A stretch of DNA of 64,000 nt, from NCBI GenBank assembly GCA_011523385.1, contig WTGX01000034.1, positions 1 through 64,000 of the forward strand, written 5' to 3'. Positions 23,833-33,028 of the stretch are shown here, one piece after another (position 1 is the stretch's first letter; each line of letters begins with the position of its first letter). The notes beneath the pieces were generated by a model. It had not been told where the DNA came from, searched no databases, and saw nothing but the letters and a program-made list of their open reading frames with translations. This stretch comes from Nitrospira sp. GTDB lineage: Bacteria; Nitrospirota; Nitrospiria; Nitrospirales; UBA8639. A program made the position numbers and the translations under genes.

Positions 23833-24579
23833 TTACAATCCCGCCTCGTGAACGATGAAGGGGGCGGTGTCGTTGCGGACCCACAAGCAAAGCGACCGAA
23901 GAAGTCCGTCGTCAATGCTGTAGATCCAGCCGTGAATGTCCGGGCCCGCGCCGGCCGCCCAGGCGTCGCGCACAATGGTTGTGTTGGCCACGTTGCAGAT
24001 CTGCTCGATCACGTTCAGTTCGCACAGTCGTCGTACACGCGCCTCGCCTTCCAGGGAATCAAGTTCGGCGCGGTGAAGCCGCTGAACATTGCGGATGTGG
24101 TTGAGCCAGTTGTCGATCAGACCGTGCTCCGGCTTGGCCAGGGAGTCGCGGATACCGCCACAGCCGTAGTGACCGCAGAGGATGACGTGCCGAACCGCCA
24201 GCACCTCCACCGCATACTGCAGGACAGAGAGGCAGTTCAGATCGGAATGGACGACCACATTGGCGATGTTGCGGTGAACGAACACTTTGCCGGGGGGCAG
24301 GTCGATGATCTGGTTAGCAGGCACCCGGCTGTCGGCGCAGCCGATCCAGAGGATCTCCGGTTTCTGCTGTTTGGCGAGGTTCTTAAAGTAGTCTGGATCG
24401 GTCTCCTTCAGGTGCTTCGCCCACGCCCGGTTTGCCGCGAACAGAAGTCCGATCTGCGGCAGCGGCTCCTCCTCCACCGGTTCGTCCGGCTGCCATATGG
24501 CTGCGGGCTCTGGTTTTCGCAACGCCGTATGGGATTGTTCAACCTGTTTTCGCGCTTTGCCTGGTCCGGGTCTGATCAT
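23833..24579 (-). CDS. Beta-class carbonic anhydrase
   Basis: 248 residues. Zinc ligands are in CADSRVPANQI (Cys and the Asp-Arg pair, near residue 81) and HYGCGGIRDSL (His and Cys, near residue 139). VFVHRNIANVV and SVLQYAVEVLAVRHVILCGH are further beta-CA signatures. The first ~40 residues are a polar extension. The enzyme hydrates CO2 to bicarbonate in the cytoplasm, serving carboxylation and pH balance. It resembles the Can/CynT clade. Confidence 0.93.
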   Translation of the reverse strand: MIRPGPGKARKQVEQSHTALRKPEPAAIWQPDEPVEEEPLPQIGLLFAANRAWAKHLKETDPDYFKNLAKQQKPEILWIGCADSRVPANQIIDLPPGKVFVHRNIANVVVHSDLNCLSVLQYAVEVLAVRHVILCGHYGCGGIRDSLAKPEHGLIDNWLNHIRNVQRLHRAELDSLEGEARVRRLCELNVIEQICNVANTTIVRDAWAAGAGPDIHGWIYSIDDGLLRSLCLWVRNDTAPFIVHEAGL

Positions 24580-24754
24580 ACATCACACGCCGAGGATGAC
24601 GAGGCCGCCTGCGGGCTGTCGCAACGTCAGGCCGGAGACGCGCCACACCTCCGATGCTAAACCACTGGTATCTCTTGTTTAAGCACTTTACTTTTCAGAG
24701 GACAGCCTGTGCAACGCTTTGCACCAGGTTTCAACTTGAACCGGGTGGATAACC

Positions 24755-24904
24755 ATGCCTAAGGTCACTCTCACCGAGGCCCGCGTCAGGGCTCTCAGGC
24801 CCGGCAAGACCGTCCGCGATATCCCGGCGATCCGTTCAGCCAATCTGGGGAACTTGTTACCTAAAGTTAATATTCAAGACAATATCACAATCTATCTGGT
24901 ATGA
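24755..24904 (+). pseudogene. N-terminal fragment of a tyrosine recombinase/integrase
   Basis: A 49-residue frame. Its first 23 residues (MPKVTLTEARVRALRPGKTV then RDI) match the DUF4102 arm-binding head of phage/island integrases ('...LTDAxVRALKPGKKxRDIRD...'). After about residue 24 the sequence diverges, becomes AT-rich and stops. A full integrase would have about 400 residues, so this is a leftover. It is a sign of past integration near the export operon. Confidence 0.55.
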
Positions 24905-24912
24905 TAGTAGGG

Positions 24913-24948
24913 CTTATTTCGTAAATAATAGCAGAACTTATTTCGTAA
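24913..24948. promoter_or_regulatory. 12-bp direct repeats upstream of the export operon
   Basis: CTTATTTCGTAA occurs at 24913-24924 and again at 24937-24948, exactly 24 bases apart (just over two helical turns). The surroundings are AT-rich and lie about 70-100 bases before the HlyD-like gene. The spacing suggests a tandem operator for a dimeric regulator; no regulator gene is adjacent. Confidence 0.4.
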
Positions 24949-25016
24949 TTATTCTTAACTAATTTATCTAATGACATCACTTGGCGCCCGAAACGAGGAA
25001 AGGGGCTAGCCTGTGC

Positions 25017-26423
25017 ATGGCACATCGAGCAATGAAATCCGACGAAGTCACGCGACCCATTGCGGTGCCGTCTCGCCTTGAAGACCAGCGGCTCCAATCC
25101 CGAACATTGGTCAGAATTCCTAGACGATTGTACGGATGGTCACGATCAGCCCTTGTGCTGTCCATTGTCTTGGTCGCGATTGTGTGCTTTGTGCCATGGA
25201 CGCAAACGGTGACCGTTCAGGGCCAACTCTCGGCGTATTCTCCTACGGAGCGACCTCAAGAGATTCACGCGCAGATCAATGGGCGCATTCGCACTTGGCA
25301 CGTAAACGAAGGGCGCACGGTTCAGAAAGGGGACTTGGTCCTGGAACTGGAAGACGTGAATCCTCAATTCATGGCGGAGGATCTCCTTCAACGATTGGAT
25401 CAATCTCGCGAGGCTTTGAAACAGCGGCGACAGGCCGCTGGAGAGCGGGCAAAAATTCTGGCTGAACGCCTGGAAGAAATGACGACCTTGACGCAGGCCG
25501 CTACGGCTTCGGCCCAGGCAAGAGTTGCCGAAGCAGACAATAAGGTGCAAAGCGCAAAGCAACGTGTGACCGCAGCCAACGTCGCTAAGGAGACTGCTTT
25601 GTTAAACCTCGACCGGTCACGTATCCTGGAAGCTGAGGGGTTACTCTCTCGACGTGACCTTGAACTTGCCATTCAAGCGGCAACGGCAGCCAAGGCGGAC
25701 GTGAAGGCGGCCTGGGCCTCGCTTCGTGAAGCTCAACAAGCACGGCGCGCTTTGGCGCACAATCGTGAACGCGTCGATGCGGAATTGGTGCAACGTCAAC
25801 TAGAGACAAGGGTACAGCGGGCTTCGGCGCTAGGTGAGGCCGCCGAGGCTTCGAAGGCTTTGGCGGATTTGGAATTGACTCGATCCAATGCGCTTCAGAG
25901 ACGTATCGCCAGCCGCGTCCTTGCCCCGCTTGACGGCACGGTTGTCCGTCTGACGCGGATCGGTTCTGGTGAAATCGTACATCCCGGGGATCTGTTGTTT
26001 ACGATTGTGCCTCTCAGTGCCACGCCAGCCGTTGAAATGTGGGCCCATGCCATTGATGCCCCTTTGTTAAGGCCAGGGCGTCCCGTTCGATTACTGTTCC
26101 AGGGAATCCCGGCAATCCCTCTCCCGGCATGGCCGGAATCCATGGTCGGTACGTATGACGGCCGAATTCAAGTTGTCGATCAATCGGCGTCCACCAATGG
26201 CCAATTCCGGCTGTGGGTAGTGCCTGATACTGAAGGGCGAAACTGGCCTTCTCATGTCAATATTCGACAGGGAGCGCAAGTGATGGGCTGGGTCATCTTA
26301 AATCGTGTTCCGCTGTGGTATGAAATTTGGCGTCGGTTTAACTTGTTTCCGTCGGATTATGGATCAGCCGAAAAAAGTTTGAAGGACGTGTTTATCCCAA
26401 CGATCGGACGAGCGGGTAGATAA
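25017..26423 (+). CDS. HlyD-family membrane fusion (periplasmic adaptor) protein
   Basis: 468 residues from the ATG at 25017. A polar cytoplasmic head is followed by one membrane helix (SALVLSIVLVAIVCFVPW), then a lipoyl half-motif (IHAQINGRIRTWHVNEGRTVQKGDLVLEL) and a long Ala/Glu/Arg-rich coiled coil of about 170 residues. The second lipoyl half (SRVLAPLDGTVVRLTRIGSGEIVHPGDLLFTIVP) and a beta-barrel end come next. It should bridge the inner-membrane exporter and the TolC-like channel. First gene of a three-gene operon. Confidence 0.88.
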   Translation: MAHRAMKSDEVTRPIAVPSRLEDQRLQSRTLVRIPRRLYGWSRSALVLSIVLVAIVCFVPWTQTVTVQGQLSAYSPTERPQEIHAQINGRIRTWHVNEGRTVQKGDLVLELEDVNPQFMAEDLLQRLDQSREALKQRRQAAGERAKILAERLEEMTTLTQAATASAQARVAEADNKVQSAKQRVTAANVAKETALLNLDRSRILEAEGLLSRRDLELAIQAATAAKADVKAAWASLREAQQARRALAHNRERVDAELVQRQLETRVQRASALGEAAEASKALADLELTRSNALQRRIASRVLAPLDGTVVRLTRIGSGEIVHPGDLLFTIVPLSATPAVEMWAHAIDAPLLRPGRPVRLLFQGIPAIPLPAWPESMVGTYDGRIQVVDQSASTNGQFRLWVVPDTEGRNWPSHVNIRQGAQVMGWVILNRVPLWYEIWRRFNLFPSDYGSAEKSLKDVFIPTIGRAGR

Positions 26424-26456
26424 ACAAACGAGCGTATCGTCGCGAAAGAGGCAGCC

Positions 26457-27944
26457 ATGAAACTTCTACAACCATTGAAACTTCTACAACTTGTGATGGT
26501 GGGGATGCTGGCGATCTGTCCCGGGACTTCCCTCTGGGCACGGGAATCCACACCAACAGCGGCAGAGAACTCATCGCCTTCCATGCTGACGTTGCAAACC
26601 GTGTTGACACGAGTGGAAGAGGACCATCCACTCCTTCGGGGGAGTCAGACACAGAAACTGGTGGCCAGCGGGAAGTTGCTGAAAGCACTGGGAAAGTTTG
26701 AACCGAATCTCGTCAACGATTGGGAGTTGGAACGACTCGTGAAGGATGGGAAGACGACAAATGTGGGATTCAATGACACGTTTGTGGAAATGCGGCACCC
26801 GTGGGGCATCAAAGGGTTTGCCGGATTTCGAGCGGGCATAGGGGACGTGGAAGTTGCAGATTTTGATATCAATACCTCGAATCAGCCGCTGTTGGGTATC
26901 GTGTTTCCTCTCCTTCGAGGGTTGATCACAAACCCAGCTCACGCGGAATTGCAGAAATCCTCGCTGGCCGATAAACAAGCGGAATTGGAAATTCAGCTAG
27001 CCCGACAAGATTTGTACCTTGGAGCCGCGACACAATATTGGAGTTGGGTGGCGACCCGAAAACTCATGGAATTACAAAAAAAGGCCGTGGCCGTGGCCGA
27101 AGCTCGTGCCTTGCAATTGTCGAAACAGGCTAAGGCCGGAGCGCGAGCGCAGTTTGACGTGGTTGAGGCGAATCAGGAAGTTCAGCGACGTCGAGAGCGG
27201 CTGATTAAAGCCGAACGTCGAGTGGATGAAGAGCAATATAAGCTCGCATTGTTCTTATGGAAAGATGACGATTTGCTCGTCCCTGAACATCTCACGGCTC
27301 CACCTTTTCCTTCCATCTTGTCAGAGCAGGCGTTTAAGCAAATCGAACAAGCGCAACAGCGAGCTCTGACCATCCGTCCGGAAGTCCGGCTCGTCCATTT
27401 GGAAGCCGAGTTCAATCATGTCGACTTGGAAGTGGCCGAAAATAATTTTCTCCCAAATTTGACCGCCGAAGCTCAGCCTTCGAGGAAACCCGGCGAATTC
27501 GTCCTAGGCCTTGGGTACCGGTTTGGGGTTCAGTTGAGCTTTCCGTTTCTTCAACGAGGGGCTCGCGGCGACCTACTTCAGATGGAGGGCAAGGCTCAAC
27601 GCCTCAAGTTTCTGCAACGTTATCGCCTGCAGCAGGTGGCTATGGATGTGGCGAATGCGCGATCAGCCATCATGCGCGCGCAGGATCGTGTTGAGGTTTC
27701 GCAACAAGCGCTTAAACTGGCACAGAAATTAGAAAGGGGCGAACGTACTCGATTCAGACTTGGTGCGACGAGTTTACTTCTTGTGAACCTGCGGGAACGC
27801 AATGTTCTTGCCGCGGCTGAAGGATGGATTAGGGCCATGGCCGACTATCAGAAAGCGCGCGCGCTGTATCGATGGGCTACTGGTGGGTGGATCAAGGCCC
27901 CATCGATCGCCGGCATTCAACAGGAAGGAGAGAAGGGCTCATAG
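26457..27944 (+). CDS. TolC-family outer membrane efflux protein
   Basis: 495 residues. A signal peptide (LLQLVMVGMLAICPGTSLWA) is followed by two repeated halves of long helices and short barrel strands. Typical TolC-family heptad-rich segments include LARQDLYLGAATQYWSWVATRKLMELQKKAVAVAEARAL (split here by position, near residues 180-220) and the second-half equivalent ending in RERNVLAAAEGWIRAMADYQKARALYRWATG. It should form the trimeric exit channel of the export machine. Starts 33 bases after the HlyD-like stop. Confidence 0.85.
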   Translation: MKLLQPLKLLQLVMVGMLAICPGTSLWARESTPTAAENSSPSMLTLQTVLTRVEEDHPLLRGSQTQKLVASGKLLKALGKFEPNLVNDWELERLVKDGKTTNVGFNDTFVEMRHPWGIKGFAGFRAGIGDVEVADFDINTSNQPLLGIVFPLLRGLITNPAHAELQKSSLADKQAELEIQLARQDLYLGAATQYWSWVATRKLMELQKKAVAVAEARALQLSKQAKAGARAQFDVVEANQEVQRRRERLIKAERRVDEEQYKLALFLWKDDDLLVPEHLTAPPFPSILSEQAFKQIEQAQQRALTIRPEVRLVHLEAEFNHVDLEVAENNFLPNLTAEAQPSRKPGEFVLGLGYRFGVQLSFPFLQRGARGDLLQMEGKAQRLKFLQRYRLQQVAMDVANARSAIMRAQDRVEVSQQALKLAQKLERGERTRFRLGATSLLLVNLRERNVLAAAEGWIRAMADYQKARALYRWATGGWIKAPSIAGIQQEGEKGS

Positions 27945-27951
27945 TCCAGGC

Positions 27952-29613
27952 ATGAATCACCCCGTTTTTTCCCTTCGAGAACACTTGGCTTCGTTAGGCC
28001 TGTTCTTAAGACAAGAGCGCCCCATTTTCCTCGTCATGCTTACCTATGCCGTTGTGGTAGGCGTGTTTTCTCTCATTATTCCCCTCACCGTTCAAGAATT
28101 GGTGAATACCTTTGCCTTTTCGGTCTCTCTAGTGATGGTCGTCACGATTGTCGGAATCATGGCCGTGATTTTAGTCTTTGTGGGGTTTTTTCGAGTCTTG
28201 CAATTTTATGCGATGGACATTCTCGAACGACGGGTCTTCGTTCATGTGGCCCTCATCTTAGCTCAAAGATTACCGCGATATCAGAAGGAGACATTTAAGT
28301 CTGAGGCCGTCAGTCGGTTTTTTGAAACCGTATTTCTCCAACGAGCGCTGTCGAGCTTTTTTGTCGATTTTATCAATGTGCTGGTGGGAGGGGTTATCGG
28401 AATGGCCTTGCTGGCAATCTATCACCCCTATTTTGTATTTTATGATGTCGAGCTGCTTGGGGCAATGATCCTCATCTGCATTCTTGGCAGGGGCGGGCTC
28501 CAAACGACACTTCAGATGTCCGGAGCCAAATATGATGTGTTTAATTGGTTTCAAGAGGTTGCCAACAATTTTTTACATTTCAAAACCGTCAATTCCTCTA
28601 ACCTCATCATGCGAAACGTTGATCGATTAGCATCGACCTATGTGCAAGCACGTCAATCCCGGTTTCGTATTTTGGTTCGTCAATACATTGGGTCATTGAC
28701 CCTTCAAGTGATCCTGCACGCGGAACTGCTGGGAATTGCGGGCTGGTTGGTCAGTCAAGGGGAATTGACCGTCGGGCAACTCGTGGCGGCAGAAGTGGTC
28801 GTCGCAAGTTTGCTCCTCAACTTTGATTCGGTTACGAAACGCGCGTATATCGTGTTTTATTTTTTTGCAGCTTTAGCGGAATTGCGTTATTTGTTGTCAT
28901 TACCTCAAGACAAGTTCCTGGATGGATCGAGCTTGTCAATGCCTGAATCCCACGAGGGCGGCTTGCATCTGACGTGCAGCCAACTGGGTTGGGCGCACTC
29001 AGGGTCGCCTGCCCAAGACGTCCACTTTGAAGCCCTGCCAGGAGAAAAATGGGCGTTGATCTGTCCAACGCCATCGACAGGTCATCGTCTATCGTTGGTG
29101 TTGGCCGGGTTACTACAACCGCCGTCGGGAGCCGTGCGGTATAATGGCGTCGATCTACGAAGTCTCTCCACCGACCAGATTAACGGACAGCGAAGTATCG
29201 TATTTGAACAGAATCTCACTTTGTTTGAAGGATCTATCGCCGACAATATTACCATGGGTCGTTCAGGCGTGCAGTCGGAGGATTTGATATGGGCGTTACG
29301 CGCTGCGCAATTGGAGGAAGACCTCGAAGCGTTGCCTGATGGGCTGGCAACTGTCTCGAAGGAAGGCGGAAGAGACTTCACGCCCGGGCAACGACTCAGA
29401 ATTTTACTCGCTCGTGCCATTATTACGCGTCCATCGCTCTTGATCTTGGATGGAGACTTGCATGAGATTGCCAGCCATCTTCGAAAACCTATTCTTCATC
29501 AGCTTGGTTCCAAGGATTGTCCTTGGACGTTGGTGATCCTTACGATCGATCCCTTTGTCAAACTGTATGTGGAAAAGAGCCTGGATCTTTGTGAAATGCC
29601 CTTGAATGTTTGA
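27952..29613 (+). CDS. Type I export ABC protein with degenerate ATPase domain
   Basis: 553 residues from the ATG at 27952, seven bases after the TolC-family stop. Residues ~1-320 form a six-helix exporter domain of the type I secretion kind. The C-terminal ~220 residues align with an ABC ATPase but lack its catalytic residues. The Walker A region reads CPTPSTGHRLS with His378 in place of the Lys. The signature is FTPGQRLR instead of LSGGQ, and Walker B ends LILDGD with Gly501 in place of the Glu. FEQNLTLFEGSIADNI still matches the Q-loop region. It may be driven by a partner or act as a channel only. Confidence 0.85.
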   Translation: MNHPVFSLREHLASLGLFLRQERPIFLVMLTYAVVVGVFSLIIPLTVQELVNTFAFSVSLVMVVTIVGIMAVILVFVGFFRVLQFYAMDILERRVFVHVALILAQRLPRYQKETFKSEAVSRFFETVFLQRALSSFFVDFINVLVGGVIGMALLAIYHPYFVFYDVELLGAMILICILGRGGLQTTLQMSGAKYDVFNWFQEVANNFLHFKTVNSSNLIMRNVDRLASTYVQARQSRFRILVRQYIGSLTLQVILHAELLGIAGWLVSQGELTVGQLVAAEVVVASLLLNFDSVTKRAYIVFYFFAALAELRYLLSLPQDKFLDGSSLSMPESHEGGLHLTCSQLGWAHSGSPAQDVHFEALPGEKWALICPTPSTGHRLSLVLAGLLQPPSGAVRYNGVDLRSLSTDQINGQRSIVFEQNLTLFEGSIADNITMGRSGVQSEDLIWALRAAQLEEDLEALPDGLATVSKEGGRDFTPGQRLRILLARAIITRPSLLILDGDLHEIASHLRKPILHQLGSKDCPWTLVILTIDPFVKLYVEKSLDLCEMPLNV

Positions 29614-29746
29614 TACGCCCGAGAGAGTCATTGCGATTATGGGTTCGTTGAAAGATCGTTCCTTACGGGATTGTTCCGTGCGATGGGGGTTTTATCGGTG
29701 GGCTTATGTAGGTAATTTGACAGCGATTTCACGAAAGGAGATTCCG

Positions 29747-30106
29747 ATGAAAACGCTCTTTGCGCTGTGCTTCGTGCTGGCCCCGGAATGGAACGGCGTG
29801 TCATGCCTCAGTGAAACCATCACCATAAGGCATGCCCCTGTCTCCAAACGGGGATGCCTCGGCTACGAAAGCAAAAGAGAGAAGAGAGGTGTCTCTTATC
29901 AGTCGGATGTCTTGAGGAGATCTTGGGGTTTTTTGAGGAGGGTGTCGGCGCGGAATTTGGGGATGACGTATACCCAGGCCCCGACCCGTTTGTTCAGGGC
30001 TTCGATTTCGGCTTTGACTTCGGCTTGCGGCTTGATCTTGGGTTGCTCTGGTTTGGCAGCGTCTTTTTTGTCCCGAGCCTCTTGTTCCGCTTGTTCGCCG
30101 CCTTGA
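29747..30106 (+). CDS. Possible small exported protein, doubtful or truncated
   Basis: An ATG at 29747 follows AAAGGAGA at ideal distance and opens with MKTLFALCFVLAPEWNGVSC, a plausible short signal peptide. After about 35 residues the frame runs antisense into the 3' end of the DUF4340 gene, where its composition is not protein-like. The real gene may have been truncated here. Its place after the export operon would suit a substrate or accessory protein. Confidence 0.3.
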   Translation: MKTLFALCFVLAPEWNGVSCLSETITIRHAPVSKRGCLGYESKREKRGVSYQSDVLRRSWGFLRRVSARNLGMTYTQAPTRLFRASISALTSACGLILGCSGLAASFLSRASCSACSPP

Positions 30107-31062
30107 GGTTCTGATTCTCCTTCCGGTGCGGGTTCTTTTTCCGGCTCCGATTTCCAGATCAGCTCGGCATTGAAAGCTGCCGAGACCGTCACGTAATCCT
30201 TGTCGTCCTGTCGAAGCAATTGCACGGTCCCTTCGAGGCCATCGAAGGTTTGGAACACCGCGGTCACGACCGGTTGCGCGTCGAGCGGGACTTCGTTCTG
30301 CGGCTTGACGTCGTCCAACGAAAGGGAGGTGACCGTGGACACGATGTTGTTCACGGTGAATTGTGACTCTATTTCCAAACCTTCCGGCAGGTCGGCCACT
30401 TGATAGTCGAGATCCGCGGGCTTGGCTTTCTTCACGACCAGCCGGGTCCTGTCCGGGTGGGTCACGGTCAGGCGCCTCACTCGTTTTGTTTCGATCTGAA
30501 CGAGTTCTTTGTTCAACCATTGACCCGGATTCTTCTCGACCGTGAGTCCGCCCTCGGCCAGCCAAGTCTGCGGATCTCCCGGCTTGCGGATAAAGATTTC
30601 CTTGTGGCCGCTTTTTCCCTTGGCCGGTCGATTGTTCCCGAGAATGACCTCGGCCAGGGTTTTCCCTCCCGCATCCTTGAGGGTGATGCCCGTGGATAAC
30701 GAGCCTTCGGCTTCCACGTCCTGCAACCCCAGCTTCTCGTAGAGTTCCGGTTTCCGGGTTTTGGGTTCGAGTGTCGTGAGTTCCGCGAGGCCGATAAGCG
30801 TTTCCCGCACGGTTGCAAGGTCGGCCGGGTAGTCATATTTTTCCTTGACGCGCCATATATCTTCCCGCCGGTGAAGCGTGATGGTGCCGCTTTGCGTATC
30901 CACGCTCAGCTCCGTGACGTCGTTGATCACGGTCTTCAGTTCCGGGAAGACGGGTTGGCCCATCGCCGGGGCGCCGGGTTCTTGTTGTTCGGCCATGAAC
31001 ACCGCCACGATGATCAGGACGGCAGCGATGATGGCCAGCATGCTGAGGGTCTTGAGCTTCAT
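29899..31062 (-). CDS. DUF4340 protein of the Gld-type ABC operon
   Basis: 387 residues. One N-terminal membrane helix (LSMLAIIAAVLIIVAVFMA) anchors a periplasmic beta-rich domain with repeated 'TITLHRREDIWRVKEKYDYPAD' and 'ELTTLEPKTRKPELYEKLGL' modules typical of DUF4340. Then follows a low-complexity Glu/Pro/Gln/Lys stretch (near residues 305-350). It is the last gene of a four-gene operon, 28 bases after the GldG-like gene. DUF4340 proteins usually accompany GldG/ABC-2 systems of unknown substrate. Confidence 0.85.
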   Translation of the reverse strand: MKLKTLSMLAIIAAVLIIVAVFMAEQQEPGAPAMGQPVFPELKTVINDVTELSVDTQSGTITLHRREDIWRVKEKYDYPADLATVRETLIGLAELTTLEPKTRKPELYEKLGLQDVEAEGSLSTGITLKDAGGKTLAEVILGNNRPAKGKSGHKEIFIRKPGDPQTWLAEGGLTVEKNPGQWLNKELVQIETKRVRRLTVTHPDRTRLVVKKAKPADLDYQVADLPEGLEIESQFTVNNIVSTVTSLSLDDVKPQNEVPLDAQPVVTAVFQTFDGLEGTVQLLRQDDKDYVTVSAAFNAELIWKSEPEKEPAPEGESEPQGGEQAEQEARDKKDAAKPEQPKIKPQAEVKAEIEALNKRVGAWVYVIPKFRADTLLKKPQDLLKTSD

Positions 31063-31089
31063 GGGTTTGTGCCGACTTCAGGTCCCGGT

Positions 31090-33021
31090 TCATGAACTAC
31101 GCTGGCGGCGGCGCATATTCCAAGCGCCGAGCACGACACTGCCCACGGCGATCACCAGCGGCATCAGGCCGATATTCAGAAACTTCACGAGGGCTTCGAG
31201 GCTATCGATGTTTTTCTGCAATTCGTGCTGAACGTTGCGCAGGGCTTTTCTGGTTGCCACCAAATCCTGTCGGAAGCCTTCCAGCGCGGCTTGTTGTTCG
31301 GGGCTCAGAATGATGGTGGTCTGGTCTTCTTTGCGTCTCTGCAGGTCCTGGATTTTGCGTTCGGTGTCTTTCAGGCGCTGCTGCAGGGCTTGTTCTTTTT
31401 GCCGGTACCGCGCTTCGGCTTCCTGTTGGATGGCCCTGACCAGCGTGAAGGGGCGCGCGAAGTTTCCCCGGTTCCTGACGCTGATCAGGTCGTGACTGCC
31501 GGTCAGGTTGTCCAAGGCATTGGTGACGAAATCGTTGTTCGCGGCGGTAGGGATTCCGATCCGCTGTCCCAGAAAGTTTTGGGATTGGACCCAAAACCGG
31601 TCCTGTAGCATGTCGGTGTCCGCCACCACGATGACGTTGATCGGCTCCGCGGATTCGGCCACGTGCGAGCGTTGTTCGGTTTGCTTGTCGTTCTTGGCAG
31701 TCTCCGGTTCCTTTGGTTCGTCCGTTTCCTCCGCGGGCGGACGACCGTCGGGAAAGGCTGTTTTCACCTTGCCGGTCAGGCGGGCGGCTAGCACGAGTGT
31801 TTCGTTTCCCGGCTGATAGTCTCGCAGGATCCCTTCGACGTCAGGCATGAACTGCAAGCGGGCGGCGTCGATTTGCATGGCCTGGTCATCGGTTTGAACC
31901 AGGGGTGTCCACTCGGTCGCGCTGTCTTCTTTTTTGCGCAGGAGCCCGGCCGAGGCCATGGTGAGATTCGGGAGCTTGGCGGTTACGACGTCCTCGGCGT
32001 TCAACTGCCGTGGCGTCAGGTCGATCCACACGGGGTAGTCCGCGACCGCCATCCGATCCTGTTTTTGGAAGTTGACTCGTTTGGCCAAGGGGAGATCGGC
32101 GACCACTCTTTCTTCAACCAGTTCGATTCCCCAGGCGTCGAAGACCCGGTCCAGATCGGAACTGCGCGGGCCTTGCATGCCCATGGGGTTTTGGGCATTG
32201 GGCAACACGCGGTCGGCTTCACTGTGGGGATCCACGAAGACTACGGTGCGGCCACCGCGCAACACGAACTGGTCGATGGCATAGAGGGTCGTTTCGCCCA
32301 GCCGCTTGGGATGCACCACCATGAGCACGTCCAGGTCTTCGGGGACGTCGTTGACGGCCTTGTCCAGGACCTTGACTTCCATAACCTCCCTGATGCTGTC
32401 CATGATCATCCAGGGCTGTCCTCCGCCTGCGGCCTGTGAAAAAGGCATTTGCGGGCCACCGTCCAAGGGCAGGGTACTCAACAGGCCTACGACTTTCTGT
32501 TTGGGATTGGCCAACCGGTACACGAGTTTGGTGAGGTCGTATTCCAGAAATTCCTCACGGCTCTGTTGAAAGAACGGAATGAGTTCCCGGTCGTCCGTCG
32601 CATTGGTGCCCACGAGTCCGAAATAGAACTGCGCGTTGCCCTGATCGATCGGCACGCCTTGGAGTCCATACCCGACTGCACGGTCCTCTTCTTCAGAAAA
32701 AGGTTCAGGATCGATGACGTGCAGGACCAGGTTGCCACCGGCAGCTTGCTCATATTCCTGCAACAGTTCCAGCACCCGGCTGGTATAGCCCCGAATGCCA
32801 GCCAGTTCCACCACCAGCTTCTTCGACAGGTAAAACCGCAGGGTCACCGGCTCGTCGAGCCCCTGCATGATGTTTTTGCTGCCCTCGGACAGGGTATAGA
32901 GGCGTTGTTCCGTGAGATCGATACGGGCCGACCGAAACGCCACGTGACTCAGGACGTTCACCGTGAAGAACAGGACCACCGCAATAGCCAGTCCACTTCC
33001 TGTCAGAAGCCTGGTGTTCAT
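31090..33021 (-). CDS. GldG-like auxiliary ABC transporter component
   Basis: 643 residues from the ATG at 33021 (AAAGGA upstream). An N-terminal helix (GLAIAVVLFFTVNVLSHVAF) leads to a large periplasmic domain with the GldG/ABC-type uncharacterised pattern (RIDLTEQRLYTLSEGSKNIMQGLDEPVTLRFYLSKKL is the start of it). DVLMVVHPKRLGETTLYAIDQFVLRGGRTVVFVDP follows. A coiled coil (RYRQKEQALQQRLKDTERKIQDLQ...) and a C-terminal helix close the protein. It probably forms the extracytoplasmic part of an ABC-2 machine with the neighbouring permease and ATPase. Confidence 0.85.
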   Translation of the reverse strand: MNTRLLTGSGLAIAVVLFFTVNVLSHVAFRSARIDLTEQRLYTLSEGSKNIMQGLDEPVTLRFYLSKKLVVELAGIRGYTSRVLELLQEYEQAAGGNLVLHVIDPEPFSEEEDRAVGYGLQGVPIDQGNAQFYFGLVGTNATDDRELIPFFQQSREEFLEYDLTKLVYRLANPKQKVVGLLSTLPLDGGPQMPFSQAAGGGQPWMIMDSIREVMEVKVLDKAVNDVPEDLDVLMVVHPKRLGETTLYAIDQFVLRGGRTVVFVDPHSEADRVLPNAQNPMGMQGPRSSDLDRVFDAWGIELVEERVVADLPLAKRVNFQKQDRMAVADYPVWIDLTPRQLNAEDVVTAKLPNLTMASAGLLRKKEDSATEWTPLVQTDDQAMQIDAARLQFMPDVEGILRDYQPGNETLVLAARLTGKVKTAFPDGRPPAEETDEPKEPETAKNDKQTEQRSHVAESAEPINVIVVADTDMLQDRFWVQSQNFLGQRIGIPTAANNDFVTNALDNLTGSHDLISVRNRGNFARPFTLVRAIQQEAEARYRQKEQALQQRLKDTERKIQDLQRRKEDQTTIILSPEQQAALEGFRQDLVATRKALRNVQHELQKNIDSLEALVKFLNIGLMPLVIAVGSVVLGAWNMRRRQRSS

Positions 33022-33028
33022 GGATCCT

